64,000 bases of DNA, taken from contig NZ_CP107932.1 of NCBI RefSeq assembly GCF_036032445.1, positions 4,838,501 through 4,902,500 of the forward strand. Reading direction: 5' to 3'. Of this stretch, positions 49,807 to 57,836 are shown piece after piece; within the stretch, counting starts at the first letter, position 1, and each line of letters starts with the position of its first letter. Position numbers and translations under genes: made by a program. Origin of the DNA: Nocardia sp. NBC_00416. GTDB taxonomy: Bacteria; Actinomycetota; Actinomycetes; Mycobacteriales; Mycobacteriaceae. Below the pieces are notes generated by a model that was not told the origin of the DNA, made no database searches, and saw nothing but the letters and a program-made list of their open reading frames with translations.

Positions 49807-51405
49807 TCACATTCGGAAGACGCCGAAGGATTCGGCGCCCTGGACAGGAGCAGTGTGGATGGCCGACAGCGCCATTCCGAGCACTGTGCGGGTATCGCGG
49901 GGATCGATGACCCCGTCGTCGTAGAGCCGCCCGGACATGAACATCGCCAGCGATTCGGCCTCGATCTGCGCCTCCACCATGGCGCGCATCCCGGCGTCGG
50001 CCTCTTCGTCGAACGCCTGTCCGCGGGCCTCGGCCGCGGCACGGCCGACGATGGAGACGACCCCGGCCAGCTGCGCGCCGCCCATCACCGCGGATTTCGC
50101 GCTGGGCCAGGCGAAGACGAACCGCGGATCGTAGGCGCGTCCGCACATCCCGTAGTGCCCGGCGCCGTAGGAGGCGCCCATGAGCACCGAGATGTGCGGG
50201 ACCTTCGAATTGGAGACCGCGTTGATCATCTGGGCGCCGTGTTTGATGATGCCCTTCTGCTCGTACTCCTTGCCGACCATATAGCCGGTGGTGTTGTGCA
50301 GGAACAGCAGCGGTGTGTTCGTCTTGTTGGCGAGCTGGATGAACTGGGTGGCCTTCTGCGATTCCTCGGAGAACAGCACGCCGCGGGCATTGGCCAGGAT
50401 GCCGACCGGATACCCGTGCAGTTCGGCCCAGCCGGTGACCAGGCTGGATCCGTAGAGCGGTTTGAACTCGTCGAAATCGGAGCCGTCGACGATCCGAGCG
50501 ATCACCTCGCGCGGATCGAACGGGATCTTGAGGTCGGGCGGGACGATCCCCAGCAGTTCGTCGGAATCGAACAGCGGTGCCGGCGCCGAGGGCCGGGGCG
50601 CCGGGCCCTGCTTCTTCCAGTTCAACCGTTTGACGATGCGGCGGCCGATCCGGATCGCGTCCTGCTCGTCGAGCGCGTAGTAGTCGGCCAGGCCGGAGAC
50701 CCGGGCGTGCATATCCGCGCCGCCCAGGGATTCGTCGTCGGATTCCTCACCGGTGGCCATCTTCACCAACGGCGGGCCGCCGAGGAATACCTTCGAGCGT
50801 TCCTTGATCATCACGACGTGGTCGGACATACCCGGGATATAGGCGCCGCCCGCGGTGGAATTGCCGAATACCAGTGCGATGGTGGGGATACCGGCCGCCG
50901 ACGCCTGGGTGAGGTCGCGGAACATCCGGCCGCCGGGTACGAACACCTCTTTCTGCGTGGGCAGATCGGCGCCGCCGGATTCCACCAGGGAGATCACCGG
51001 CAGGCGGTTCTCCCGGATGATGTCGTTGACCCGCAGGGTTTTGCGCAGGGTCCACGGGTTGGAGGTGCCGCCGCGAACGGTGGGGTCCGGCGCGACGATC
51101 ACGCATTCCACGCCCTCCACCACGCCGATCCCGGCGACGGTGCTCGCGCCCACCTGGAACTCGCTGCCCCAGGCCGCGAGCGGGCACAGCTCGAGGAACG
51201 GCGAGTCCTCGTCGATGAGCAGTTCGATGCGTTCCCGTGCGGTCAGCTTGCCGCGTTTGCGATGCCGGGCGAGCTTCTCCGGGCCGCCGCCCGCGATCAC
51301 CTTCTCGAATTCGGCTTCGACCTCGGCGAGTTTGGCCGTCATGGCCTCGGCCGCCGCGGTGTACCCGTCGGCGGTGGTGTCCAGGGTGCTGCGCAATGTC
51401 GTCAA
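49807..51405 (-). CDS. acyl-CoA carboxylase beta subunit (carboxyltransferase)
   Basis: 532 residues. N-terminal half: RKRGKLTARERIELLIDEDSPFLEL, GGTSNPWTLRKTLRVNDI, VESGGADLPTQKEVFVPGGRMF. C-terminal half: GRAYDPRFVFAWPSAKSAVMGGAQLAGV. These match methylcrotonyl/geranyl-CoA-type carboxyltransferases more than acetyl- or propionyl-CoA ones. It transfers CO2 from biotin to a branched enoyl-CoA. TTG 51405 overlaps the preceding stop and is chosen by position. Equivalent of accD2 (Rv0974c). Confidence 0.92.
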   Translation of the reverse strand: MTTLRSTLDTTADGYTAAAEAMTAKLAEVEAEFEKVIAGGGPEKLARHRKRGKLTARERIELLIDEDSPFLELCPLAAWGSEFQVGASTVAGIGVVEGVECVIVAPDPTVRGGTSNPWTLRKTLRVNDIIRENRLPVISLVESGGADLPTQKEVFVPGGRMFRDLTQASAAGIPTIALVFGNSTAGGAYIPGMSDHVVMIKERSKVFLGGPPLVKMATGEESDDESLGGADMHARVSGLADYYALDEQDAIRIGRRIVKRLNWKKQGPAPRPSAPAPLFDSDELLGIVPPDLKIPFDPREVIARIVDGSDFDEFKPLYGSSLVTGWAELHGYPVGILANARGVLFSEESQKATQFIQLANKTNTPLLFLHNTTGYMVGKEYEQKGIIKHGAQMINAVSNSKVPHISVLMGASYGAGHYGMCGRAYDPRFVFAWPSAKSAVMGGAQLAGVVSIVGRAAAEARGQAFDEEADAGMRAMVEAQIEAESLAMFMSGRLYDDGVIDPRDTRTVLGMALSAIHTAPVQGAESFGVFRM

Positions 51406-52553
51406 GACTGGTACCCCAATCGTTTCGCGGCCAGGCCGGTGAGGATTTCGGTCGTGCCGCCGCCGATACCGAGGATCCGCATATCCCGGTACTGGCGCTC
51501 CACTTCGGATTCCCGCATATAACCCAGCCCGCCGTACAGCTGCACCGCCTGGTTCGCCACCCATTCACCGGCCTCGACGGCGGTGTTCTTGGCGAAGCAG
51601 ACCTCGGCGATCAGATCGGTTTCCCCGGCGGCCGCCCGAGCGGCGACATCGCGGGTGTAGACGCGGGCGACATCGATCCGCCGGGCCATCTCGGTGACCG
51701 TGTTCTGCACGGCCTGCCGGCTGATGAGCGGACGCCCGAAGGTCTCTCGGTCGCGCACCCAGTCCAGCGTGAGGTCCAGGCAGCGTTGCGCGCTCGAATA
51801 CGCCTGCACCGCCAAACCCACCCGCTCGCTGACGAACGCGGCCGCGATCTGGAGGAAACCGCTGTTCTCCGGGCCCACCAGATTCGTCACCGGAACCCGT
51901 GCATCCTGGTAGGACAGCTCCGCGGTATCGGAGGCCCGCCAACCCATCTTCTCGAGTTTGCGGCCGACCGTGAAACCGGGCGTGCCCTTCTCGACCACCA
52001 GCAGCGACACCCCGGACGAGCCGGGGCCCCCGGTGCGGACCGCGGTGACCACGAAATCGGCGCGGCAGCCGGAGGTGATGAAGGTCTTGGCGCCGTTGAC
52101 GATGTAGTGGTCGCCGTCGCGGCGGGCGGTGGTCGTCAAGTGCCCGACATCGGAGCCGCCCCCGGGTTCGGTGATGGCCAGCGAGCCGATCTTCTCGCCG
52201 GCCAGGGTCGGGATCACCCACCGCTCGATCTGTTCGGGGTCACCGGCGGCGATGAGATGCGGGACCGCGATACCGCAGGTGAACAGGGAGGCGAACAGTC
52301 CGCCCGAGACCCCCGCGTAGTGCAGTTCCTCGCAGACGATCGCGCCGTCGATCCCGTCTCCGGCGGACCCGCCCGCGGATTCGGGGAATTGGATACCCAG
52401 CAGACCCAGGGCCCCGGCCTTCTTGTGCAGCTCCCGCGGGATCTCGCCGTCACGCTCCCAGTCGTCGAGGTACGGCAGGATCTCGCGCTCGGCGAAAGCG
52501 CGCACGGTGGCGCGTAGTTCGCGGCGCTCCGGGGTGTTCCAGACAGTGCTCAC
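51402..52553 (-). CDS. acyl-CoA dehydrogenase (FadE13-type)
   Basis: 383 residues from GTG 52553, which overlaps the upstream stop (GTGA). Motifs: RAFAEREILPYLDDWERDGEIP, LAITEPGGGSDVGHLTTTARRDG, YIVNGAKTFITSG, LQIAAAFVSERVGLAVQAYSSAQR, QLYGGLGYMRESEVERQYRD. The class includes isovaleryl- and citronellyl-CoA dehydrogenases, which would provide the unsaturated substrate of the carboxylase. Its stop overlaps the carboxyltransferase start. Confidence 0.92.
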   Translation of the reverse strand: MSTVWNTPERRELRATVRAFAEREILPYLDDWERDGEIPRELHKKAGALGLLGIQFPESAGGSAGDGIDGAIVCEELHYAGVSGGLFASLFTCGIAVPHLIAAGDPEQIERWVIPTLAGEKIGSLAITEPGGGSDVGHLTTTARRDGDHYIVNGAKTFITSGCRADFVVTAVRTGGPGSSGVSLLVVEKGTPGFTVGRKLEKMGWRASDTAELSYQDARVPVTNLVGPENSGFLQIAAAFVSERVGLAVQAYSSAQRCLDLTLDWVRDRETFGRPLISRQAVQNTVTEMARRIDVARVYTRDVAARAAAGETDLIAEVCFAKNTAVEAGEWVANQAVQLYGGLGYMRESEVERQYRDMRILGIGGGTTEILTGLAAKRLGYQS

Positions 52554-54265
52554 GGCAGCAGCTCCAACGGTATGTCGAGATGACGGGACCGCAGCCATTC
52601 GCCGAGTCCCTTGGCCTGCGGGTCGAAACGGGCCTGATAGGCCACGCCCGCGCCGAGCAGACCCGTGATCAGAAAGTTGAGCGCGCGCAGGTTCGGCAGC
52701 ACATGCCGGGTGATCTCCAGCGGCGCCGTCTCGGGGAGCAGCTCGCGGAGCCGGTCGACGGTGAGCGTGTGCACGAGCCAGCGCCATTGGGCGTCGGTGC
52801 GCACCCAGACGCCGATATTGGCATCACCGCCCTTGTCACCGCTGCGCGCCAGGGCTATCGATCCGAGCGGTACGCGCTTCGTGGGAGACACCGGAAGCGG
52901 TTCGGGGAGTTCGGGTTCGGGAACGGCGGTCAATGCCTGCGTCCGGGAAGGCGCGCCCACCAGCATCCGGCAACCGGCCGGGCGCATCGCCGTGTGCGCG
53001 ACCTCCGCGGCGGCGACGTAGCCCGGCCGATAGACCCCGTAGGGCGCCCCGTTCCCGGGTGGCGCGGTGAAACTGCAGCCGGGATAGCTGGCCAGGGCCA
53101 ATTCCACGGCGACGCTGGAGAAGGCGCGGCCGACTTTCTTCGGGTCGGGATCGCGGACCACGCAGCGCAGCAGCGCACTGGCCTGCTCCTCGGTCGCGGC
53201 GTCCGCGCGGTCCAGCCTGGCCAGGGTCCAGTCCAGTTCGGCGGGCCGTTCGGGCAGCCAGGATTCCAATTGCCGCCGGGCCAACGCGGCTTTTTCCTCG
53301 ATATCGAGGCCGGTGAGGATGAACTCCATCTCGTTACGGAAACCGCCCAGGGTGGTCAGCGAGACCTTCAACTCCGGCGGCGGCGGTTCGCCCACGGTTC
53401 CCCGGATGAGCACCCGGTCGGCGCCGTCGGCCGCGAGTTCCACGGTGTCGAGCCGGGCGGTGACATCCGGTCCGGCGTAGCGCGCGCCCTGGATCTCGTA
53501 CATGAGCTGCGCCGCCACCGTGTCCACGGTGACCGCGCCGCCGGTTCCGGCGTGTTTGGTGATCACGCTGCTGCCGTCCGCGCGTACTTCGGCCAGCGGG
53601 AACCCAGGGCGGCTCAGGTCGGCGAGTTCGGTGAAGAACGCGAAGTTCCCACCCGTGGCCTGGGTACCGCATTCGATCACATGACCGGCTACCACCGCCC
53701 CGGCGAGCCGGTCGTAATCCGTACGGCTCCAACCGAAATGAGCGGCCGCCGGGCCGACCACCACCGAGGCGTCGGTGACCCGGCCGGTGACCACCACGTC
53801 GGCGCCCGCGTCCAGACATTCGACGATGCCCCACGCGCCCAGGTAGGCGTTGGCGGTCAGCGGCGAGCCGAGCCCGAGTTCGGCGGCCCGGCCGGTGAGG
53901 TCATCGCCCTCGACGTGCCCTACCTGCACCTGGAGCCCCAGCCGCTCGGCCAGTTCCCGGACCCGCTGCGCGAGCGCGGCCGGGTTCACGCCACCGGCAT
54001 TGGTGACGATCTGGACATTGCGTTCCAGCGCGAGTCCGAGACATTCCTCGAGCTGCCGCAGGAAGGTCTTCGCATAGCCGAGACCGGCGTCCTTCATCCG
54101 GTCGCGACCCAGGATCAGCATGGTCAATTCGGCGAGGTAGTCGCCGGTGAGCACGTCGAGCTGCCCGTCCTCGAGCATCTCGCGCATTGCGCTGAACCGA
54201 TCGCCGTAGAACCCGGAACAATTACCGATCCGGATCACGTCCGGATCGGCAGCCAGACCACTCAT
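52550..54265 (-). CDS. AtuA-like (DUF1446) acyclic terpene utilization protein
   Basis: 571 residues. The N-terminal DUF1446/AtuA domain (IRIGNCSGFYGDRFSAMREML, VTNAGGVNPAALAQRVRELAE, VVTGRVTDASVVVGPAAAHFGW) is followed by a C-terminal AtuA-like domain (LGSIALARSGDKGGDANIGVWV). AtuA is required for citronellol/geraniol breakdown in Pseudomonas, with unknown biochemistry. It is the first gene of the operon. AGGAGG lies 11 bases before ATG 54265, rather far, and a short ORF overlaps the start. Equivalent of Rv0976c. Confidence 0.92.
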   Translation of the reverse strand: MSGLAADPDVIRIGNCSGFYGDRFSAMREMLEDGQLDVLTGDYLAELTMLILGRDRMKDAGLGYAKTFLRQLEECLGLALERNVQIVTNAGGVNPAALAQRVRELAERLGLQVQVGHVEGDDLTGRAAELGLGSPLTANAYLGAWGIVECLDAGADVVVTGRVTDASVVVGPAAAHFGWSRTDYDRLAGAVVAGHVIECGTQATGGNFAFFTELADLSRPGFPLAEVRADGSSVITKHAGTGGAVTVDTVAAQLMYEIQGARYAGPDVTARLDTVELAADGADRVLIRGTVGEPPPPELKVSLTTLGGFRNEMEFILTGLDIEEKAALARRQLESWLPERPAELDWTLARLDRADAATEEQASALLRCVVRDPDPKKVGRAFSSVAVELALASYPGCSFTAPPGNGAPYGVYRPGYVAAAEVAHTAMRPAGCRMLVGAPSRTQALTAVPEPELPEPLPVSPTKRVPLGSIALARSGDKGGDANIGVWVRTDAQWRWLVHTLTVDRLRELLPETAPLEITRHVLPNLRALNFLITGLLGAGVAYQARFDPQAKGLGEWLRSRHLDIPLELLP

Positions 54266-54338
54266 CAGCGGTTACGCCTCCTACTGCGGCACCGGGCAGG
54301 GGGGATCGCCCGTGGCTGTCCACGTACGGCTCCAGCAT
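54222..54338 (-). CDS. possible 38-aa leader ORF overlapping the AtuA-like start
   Basis: ATG 54338 has an excellent GGGGAGG five bases upstream. The frame (starting MLEPYVDSHGRS) runs 38 codons and ends 43 bases inside the AtuA-like gene in a different frame. It lies downstream of the palindrome at 54360. It may couple translation of the operon, or the transcript may simply carry a spurious site. No family. Confidence 0.35.
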   Translation of the reverse strand: MLEPYVDSHGRSPLPGAAVGGVTADEWSGCRSGRDPDR

Positions 54339-54359
54339 CACAGCCTCCCCAGAAAAAAG

Positions 54360-54375
54360 CAAGCACGCGTGCTTG
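54360..54375. promoter_or_regulatory. palindromic operator of the acyl-CoA operon
   Basis: CAAGCACGCGTGCTTG is a perfect 16-bp palindrome flanked by an A-run/T-run (AAAAAAG on one side). It lies 95 bases upstream of the AtuA-like ATG and 110 bases from the divergent small membrane gene. This form is typical of TetR sites. The operon's own TetR is the obvious candidate. Confidence 0.65.
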
Positions 54376-54485
54376 TAAATCCGGGAGGCCGCTGCACGTG
54401 GCGCGGGAGCCGCGGCGACCAGGCCGGGCGGGCCACCCCGCACCCGGCCGCCCGCACCCGAGACGACCAGGCAAAATGACATGCC

Positions 54486-54641
54486 GTGTCCCCCGATGTC
54501 GCTGCTGTCCTGTTGTTCACCCTCGCCGGATTCCTGATCGGCGGCGCCTACACGACCTGGAAGAACTCCCGGCCGGTGGCGATCAGCCTGGGCGTCTGCG
54601 CGCTACTGGCGGCCACGGGTGCGGTGCTCTGGCTGCTGTAG
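54486..54641 (+). CDS. small membrane protein, 51 aa
   Basis: GTG 54486 to TAG. Two membrane helices (VAAVLLFTLAGFLIGGAYTTW and VAISLGVCALLAATGAVLWLL) are separated by a short basic loop KNSRP. There is no clear ribosome-binding site, so it may be leaderless. Codon use is normal for the window. No family name known to me. Confidence 0.65.
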   Translation: MSPDVAAVLLFTLAGFLIGGAYTTWKNSRPVAISLGVCALLAATGAVLWLL

Positions 54642-54772
54642 ATCGGTGGTTTCCGCCGCCCCTCCACTGGGCAATCCTCGAGCGGCGGCGCCTCCGGACC
54701 GGGCCGGCCGCCACCGATGAGCTCGAACCCGGTGCGAACGGCGCCCGCGGGCGCGTAGGAGGAGAACGAGCA

Positions 54773-55042
54773 GTGCGATCCATCAAGGCGGGTTTCGTCG
54801 CCGTGGCCCTGGCGGCCGCCGCCGTAGCGGGCGCCGCACCGGCCCAGGCAACACCGGCGCCCGAGGGCCCGCCGGAGATCCTGTCGATCGATATCAACCT
54901 GTTGGGCTGCTCCATCGGCGCAGGCCTCGGCCTGGATCTGCTGCTCTCGCTCGGCAGCGGCAGCAGCAGCGGTTCCGGCGTAGCGGTGAACCAGAGCCTG
55001 GCCACCCGCCTGAAGGTGGCCGGCTGCCTCCCCTGGACCTGA
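54773..55042 (+). CDS. small secreted protein, 89 aa
   Basis: GTG 54773 with AGGAGG upstream. A signal peptide (RSIKAGFVAVALAAAAVAGAAPAQA) is cleaved near residue 27. The mature 60 residues are hydrophobic and glycine/serine-rich, with two cysteines (LLGCSIG, VAGCLPW) likely paired. A terminator hairpin begins eight bases after the stop. The function is unknown. Confidence 0.75.
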   Translation: MRSIKAGFVAVALAAAAVAGAAPAQATPAPEGPPEILSIDINLLGCSIGAGLGLDLLLSLGSGSSSGSGVAVNQSLATRLKVAGCLPWT

Positions 55043-55049
55043 TTGCACA

Positions 55050-55086
55050 GCACCGGCCCTGCCCATCTGCGCCGGGCAGGGCCGGT
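55050..55086. terminator. stem-loop between secreted-protein gene and response regulator
   Basis: A perfect 14-bp stem, CACCGGCCCTGCCC (55050-55063) with GGGCAGGGCCGGTG (55073-55086), separates two convergent genes (stops at 55042 and 55095) and probably serves both. Confidence 0.75.
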
Positions 55087-55094
55087 GCACCCCG

Positions 55095-55700
55095 CTACAG
55101 CCAGCCCAGTTGTTCCGCGGCCCGGACCGCCTCGGCGCGCGTCGTGGTCGAAGTCTTGCCGATCGCCGCGGAAAGATGGTTGCGCACCGTGCCTTCGGAA
55201 AGGTGCAGGCGCTGGGCGATCACGGCCGCCGTCGCCCCGCCCGCGGCCGCGGCGAGCACTTCGCGTTCCCGTGCGGTCAACGGTGACGTACCCGCCGTCA
55301 GGGTCTCGGTGGCCAGCGCCGGATCCACGACCCGCAAGCCCATATGGACCCGGCGAACGGCATCGGCCAGTTCGCGGGCGGGAGTGTCCTTGACCACGAA
55401 CCCACCGGCGCCCGCGTCGATCGCGCGGCGCAGATAGCCGGGCCGGCCGAAGGTCGTCACCATCAGCACCCGCACCTCGGGATACGCGGTGCGCAGCGCA
55501 CTCGCGACCTGGACACCGTCCAGCCCGGGCATTTCGACGTCGAGCAGCACCACATCCGGCTTCGACCGCGCGACCGCGTCGAGGACCTCGTCACCCCGGC
55601 CCACCTCGGCGACGACCTCGAGATCGGATTCCAGTCCGAGCAGGGCGGCGAGCGCACCGCGCACCAGGGCCTGATCATCGGCGAGCAGCAGGCGGATCAT
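55095..55700 (-). CDS. NarL/FixJ-type response regulator
   Basis: 201 residues from ATG 55700. The receiver domain carries ADDQALVRGAL (acidic pair), the phospho-acceptor Asp in VVLLDVEMPGLDG and Lys in VVKDTPARE. The LuxR-type DNA-binding domain at about 138-195 is LTAREREVLAAAAGGATAAVIAQRLHLSEGTVRNHLSAAIGKT. It is the partner of the kinase 63 bases upstream. DesR/LiaR-like systems of this type sense membrane state and control exporters, and an ABC exporter is next door. Confidence 0.93.
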   Translation of the reverse strand: MIRLLLADDQALVRGALAALLGLESDLEVVAEVGRGDEVLDAVARSKPDVVLLDVEMPGLDGVQVASALRTAYPEVRVLMVTTFGRPGYLRRAIDAGAGGFVVKDTPARELADAVRRVHMGLRVVDPALATETLTAGTSPLTAREREVLAAAAGGATAAVIAQRLHLSEGTVRNHLSAAIGKTSTTTRAEAVRAAEQLGWL

Positions 55701-55763
55701 GCCGGGTCCCTTCGCGTGGCAGTACTGCTGGCCCGGTGATACGGGCACGCGGCACGCCACGGC

Positions 55764-56933
55764 TCATCCGGAAACGGTGACGACAACTCGTACTCCTCCT
55801 CCTGCCGTTTCCGACAGCGTCAATATCCCGTCGGCGGCCCTGACCCGCTCCCGCAGCCCCGTCAGCCCGGACCCGGACGCGGCGGCGCCCAGCCCACGAC
55901 CGTCGTCGACCACCTCGATGCTCGTCGGCGTCACCGTGACCGCGCAGTGCCGAGCGGCGCTGTGGCGCACCACATTCGTCACCGCCTCACGCAGCACCCA
56001 GCCGAACAGCTCGTGGTCGCCCGCCGGGAGCCGGGCCGGATCGGGCAGGTCGGCCACGATATCGGCGGCGGCCAGGGCACTGCGCGCGTTGGCGAGCTCC
56101 CCGCGCAACGTGACCTCGCGCAGACCGCCGACCGTATCGCGAACCCCGGTCAGCGCGTCTCTGGCGAGGTGTTCGATATCGGCGAGCTCGGACCTCGCGC
56201 GCTCGATATCGATATCGAGCAGTCGCTGCGCGAGTTCGGTTTTCACGGTGATGACCGTGAGCGAGTGGCCGAGGATGTCGTGCACGTCGCGGGCCACCCG
56301 GTTGCGTTCCGCGGCTACGGCGAGTTCGGATTGCTGACGGCGAGCCAGTTCGGTCAGCATCGCGCCGCGCAGCCCGAGCTGCCGCAGCGTCCAGACCACA
56401 ACGGGCACGAACGCCACATACAACGGCACCTCGGACAACCGGGGCGTGACCAGCGGAAGCAGCAACAGCACCAGCGCGACCACCGCGCAGACCCAGCCCG
56501 ACGAGCGGGCGGACAGGCGAAAAACCGCGACGACGGCGATATAGAGCGCGCTGGGCAGCGCCGCGGCTCCGAGCAGTACCACCAGCGCGACGGCGCACAG
56601 CACCATTGCCGCGAGGATCGGCCGCACCCCGTGGTCCACGGAAGAGGGCGCCGACGGGAGATCGCGACCGGGCCCGCGGCGGCCGATCAACGCCGTGACG
56701 ATCAGGACCGTGTACCCCAGCAGAGCCACCGTCGCCAGCGCCGCGGCCGGCTGCTGCTGTTGCCGCCAGCTCTGCACGACCGGCGGGATCAGATAGACGA
56801 GCCAGACCACCGCCAGCAGCGCACCGAGCCAACCGCGACGCTTGCCGTCCAGCGCGAAAACGCCGTTCTGGGCCAGCCGGTCCAGGAAATCGGAGACACG
56901 ACCGGCCGGCGGCGGGCCGAGGGGCGCGCTCAT
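55764..56933 (-). CDS. sensor histidine kinase (HisKA_3)
   Basis: 389 residues. The N-terminal half has about six hydrophobic segments without a large extracellular loop, suggesting intramembrane sensing. The dimerisation helix NRVARDVHDILGHSLTVITVKTELA contains the phosphorylated His. The ATPase domain has VLREAVTNVVRHSAAR (N box), VVDDGRGLG and GLTGLRERV. It phosphorylates the neighbouring response regulator. Confidence 0.93.
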   Translation of the reverse strand: MSAPLGPPPAGRVSDFLDRLAQNGVFALDGKRRGWLGALLAVVWLVYLIPPVVQSWRQQQQPAAALATVALLGYTVLIVTALIGRRGPGRDLPSAPSSVDHGVRPILAAMVLCAVALVVLLGAAALPSALYIAVVAVFRLSARSSGWVCAVVALVLLLLPLVTPRLSEVPLYVAFVPVVVWTLRQLGLRGAMLTELARRQQSELAVAAERNRVARDVHDILGHSLTVITVKTELAQRLLDIDIERARSELADIEHLARDALTGVRDTVGGLREVTLRGELANARSALAAADIVADLPDPARLPAGDHELFGWVLREAVTNVVRHSAARHCAVTVTPTSIEVVDDGRGLGAAASGSGLTGLRERVRAADGILTLSETAGGGVRVVVTVSG

Positions 56934-56957
56934 GCGGGATCCCGGCGAGCACGATGC

Positions 56958-56988
56958 GCGCCCGCCCCACTCTTGTGGGGGCGGGCGC
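56958..56988 (-). terminator. stem-loop after the ABC permease gene
   Basis: GCGCCCGCCCCAC (56958-56970) pairs with GTGGGGGCGGGCGC (56975-56988), with one bulged G and loop TCTT. It lies 66 bases after the permease stop on the minus strand and before the kinase, so exporter and two-component genes are separate units or attenuated. Confidence 0.6.
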
Positions 56989-57053
56989 GGTGGTCGATCA
57001 CGAGGACCGACGGTACCGAAGGACGCGGTACGCCCGGCATCGGCACGGCCTGC

Positions 57054-57836
57054 TCAGCGCGCGGTGTCGCGCCGGAACATCATGGTCGCACCGCCCGCGA
57101 AGAAGGCAGTCCAGACCACAATGTTCAACATGGCGAGCGCGATCGAGGAGCTGCTCGTATCGCCGAACGGCATCCGAACCAGGGTCGCCACGCCGTGGGT
57201 GGGCAGCACCCCCGAGACGGTCCCGAACCAGCCGTGCAACGGGATGAACAGCCCACCGCCGAACGACAGAGCCGCCAGCGCGGGGCCGAGCAACTGCATG
57301 ACGTTCTCCGACGGGAACAGATAGCCGAGGAACAGACCGAAGGCCGCGAAGACCAGCGAGCAGACCCCGGCCAGCAGGAAGCAGAACACCCAGGCAGTGA
57401 GAGTGAGCCGCGCGCCGACCACCGCGCCGACGGCGAAGACCACCGACACCGACACCAGTCCCAGCACCATCGCGACCGCGACTTTCGTGGCGACATAGGC
57501 GATCGGCCGCAACGGAGTCAGTCGCAATTGACGACTCCAGCCCTGCGCGCGTTCGATCGCCACCATCGCGCCGCCGCTGGTGGTGGCCACCATCGCGCCG
57601 TAGACGGCCAGCGACACCATCACGTAACCGGTCATATTGCCCGACCCGAAGGACTTCTCCCGGAAATCCGATTGCAGGCCGAAGATGGCGAAGAACACCG
57701 GCGGCATGATCAGCGTGACCAGCAGGGTGCGCCGATTGCGCAGCAGCCGGCGCAATTCCATGCGCAGGAATCCGACGCTGAACCCGCCGGGCAGACGTCG
57801 ATCGGCCGACGATGAGCGCAGAGTTGTCGTGGTCAT
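57054..57836 (-). CDS. ABC-2 type exporter permease
   Basis: 260 residues with six membrane helices: FLRMELRRLLRNRRTLLVTLIMPPVFFAIFG (helix 1 region), then AVYGAMVATTSGGAMVAIERAQGWSRQLRLTPLRP, LGLVSVSVVFAVGAVVGARL, FLLAGVCSLVFAAFGLFLGYLF, and a final helix. The E-R-x-x-G-W-x-R-x-L motif after helix 2 is typical. Its ATG overlaps the ATPase stop. It is probably a drug or lipid exporter linked to the two-component system. Confidence 0.92.
   Translation of the reverse strand: MTTTTLRSSSADRRLPGGFSVGFLRMELRRLLRNRRTLLVTLIMPPVFFAIFGLQSDFREKSFGSGNMTGYVMVSLAVYGAMVATTSGGAMVAIERAQGWSRQLRLTPLRPIAYVATKVAVAMVLGLVSVSVVFAVGAVVGARLTLTAWVFCFLLAGVCSLVFAAFGLFLGYLFPSENVMQLLGPALAALSFGGGLFIPLHGWFGTVSGVLPTHGVATLVRMPFGDTSSSSIALAMLNIVVWTAFFAGGATMMFRRDTAR

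Noticed and set aside
52580..55042. An 820-codon open frame on the plus strand
   Set aside because: Most of it is antisense to the AtuA-like gene. Only its last 90 codons, from GTG 54773 with its own ribosome-binding site and signal peptide, form a real gene.
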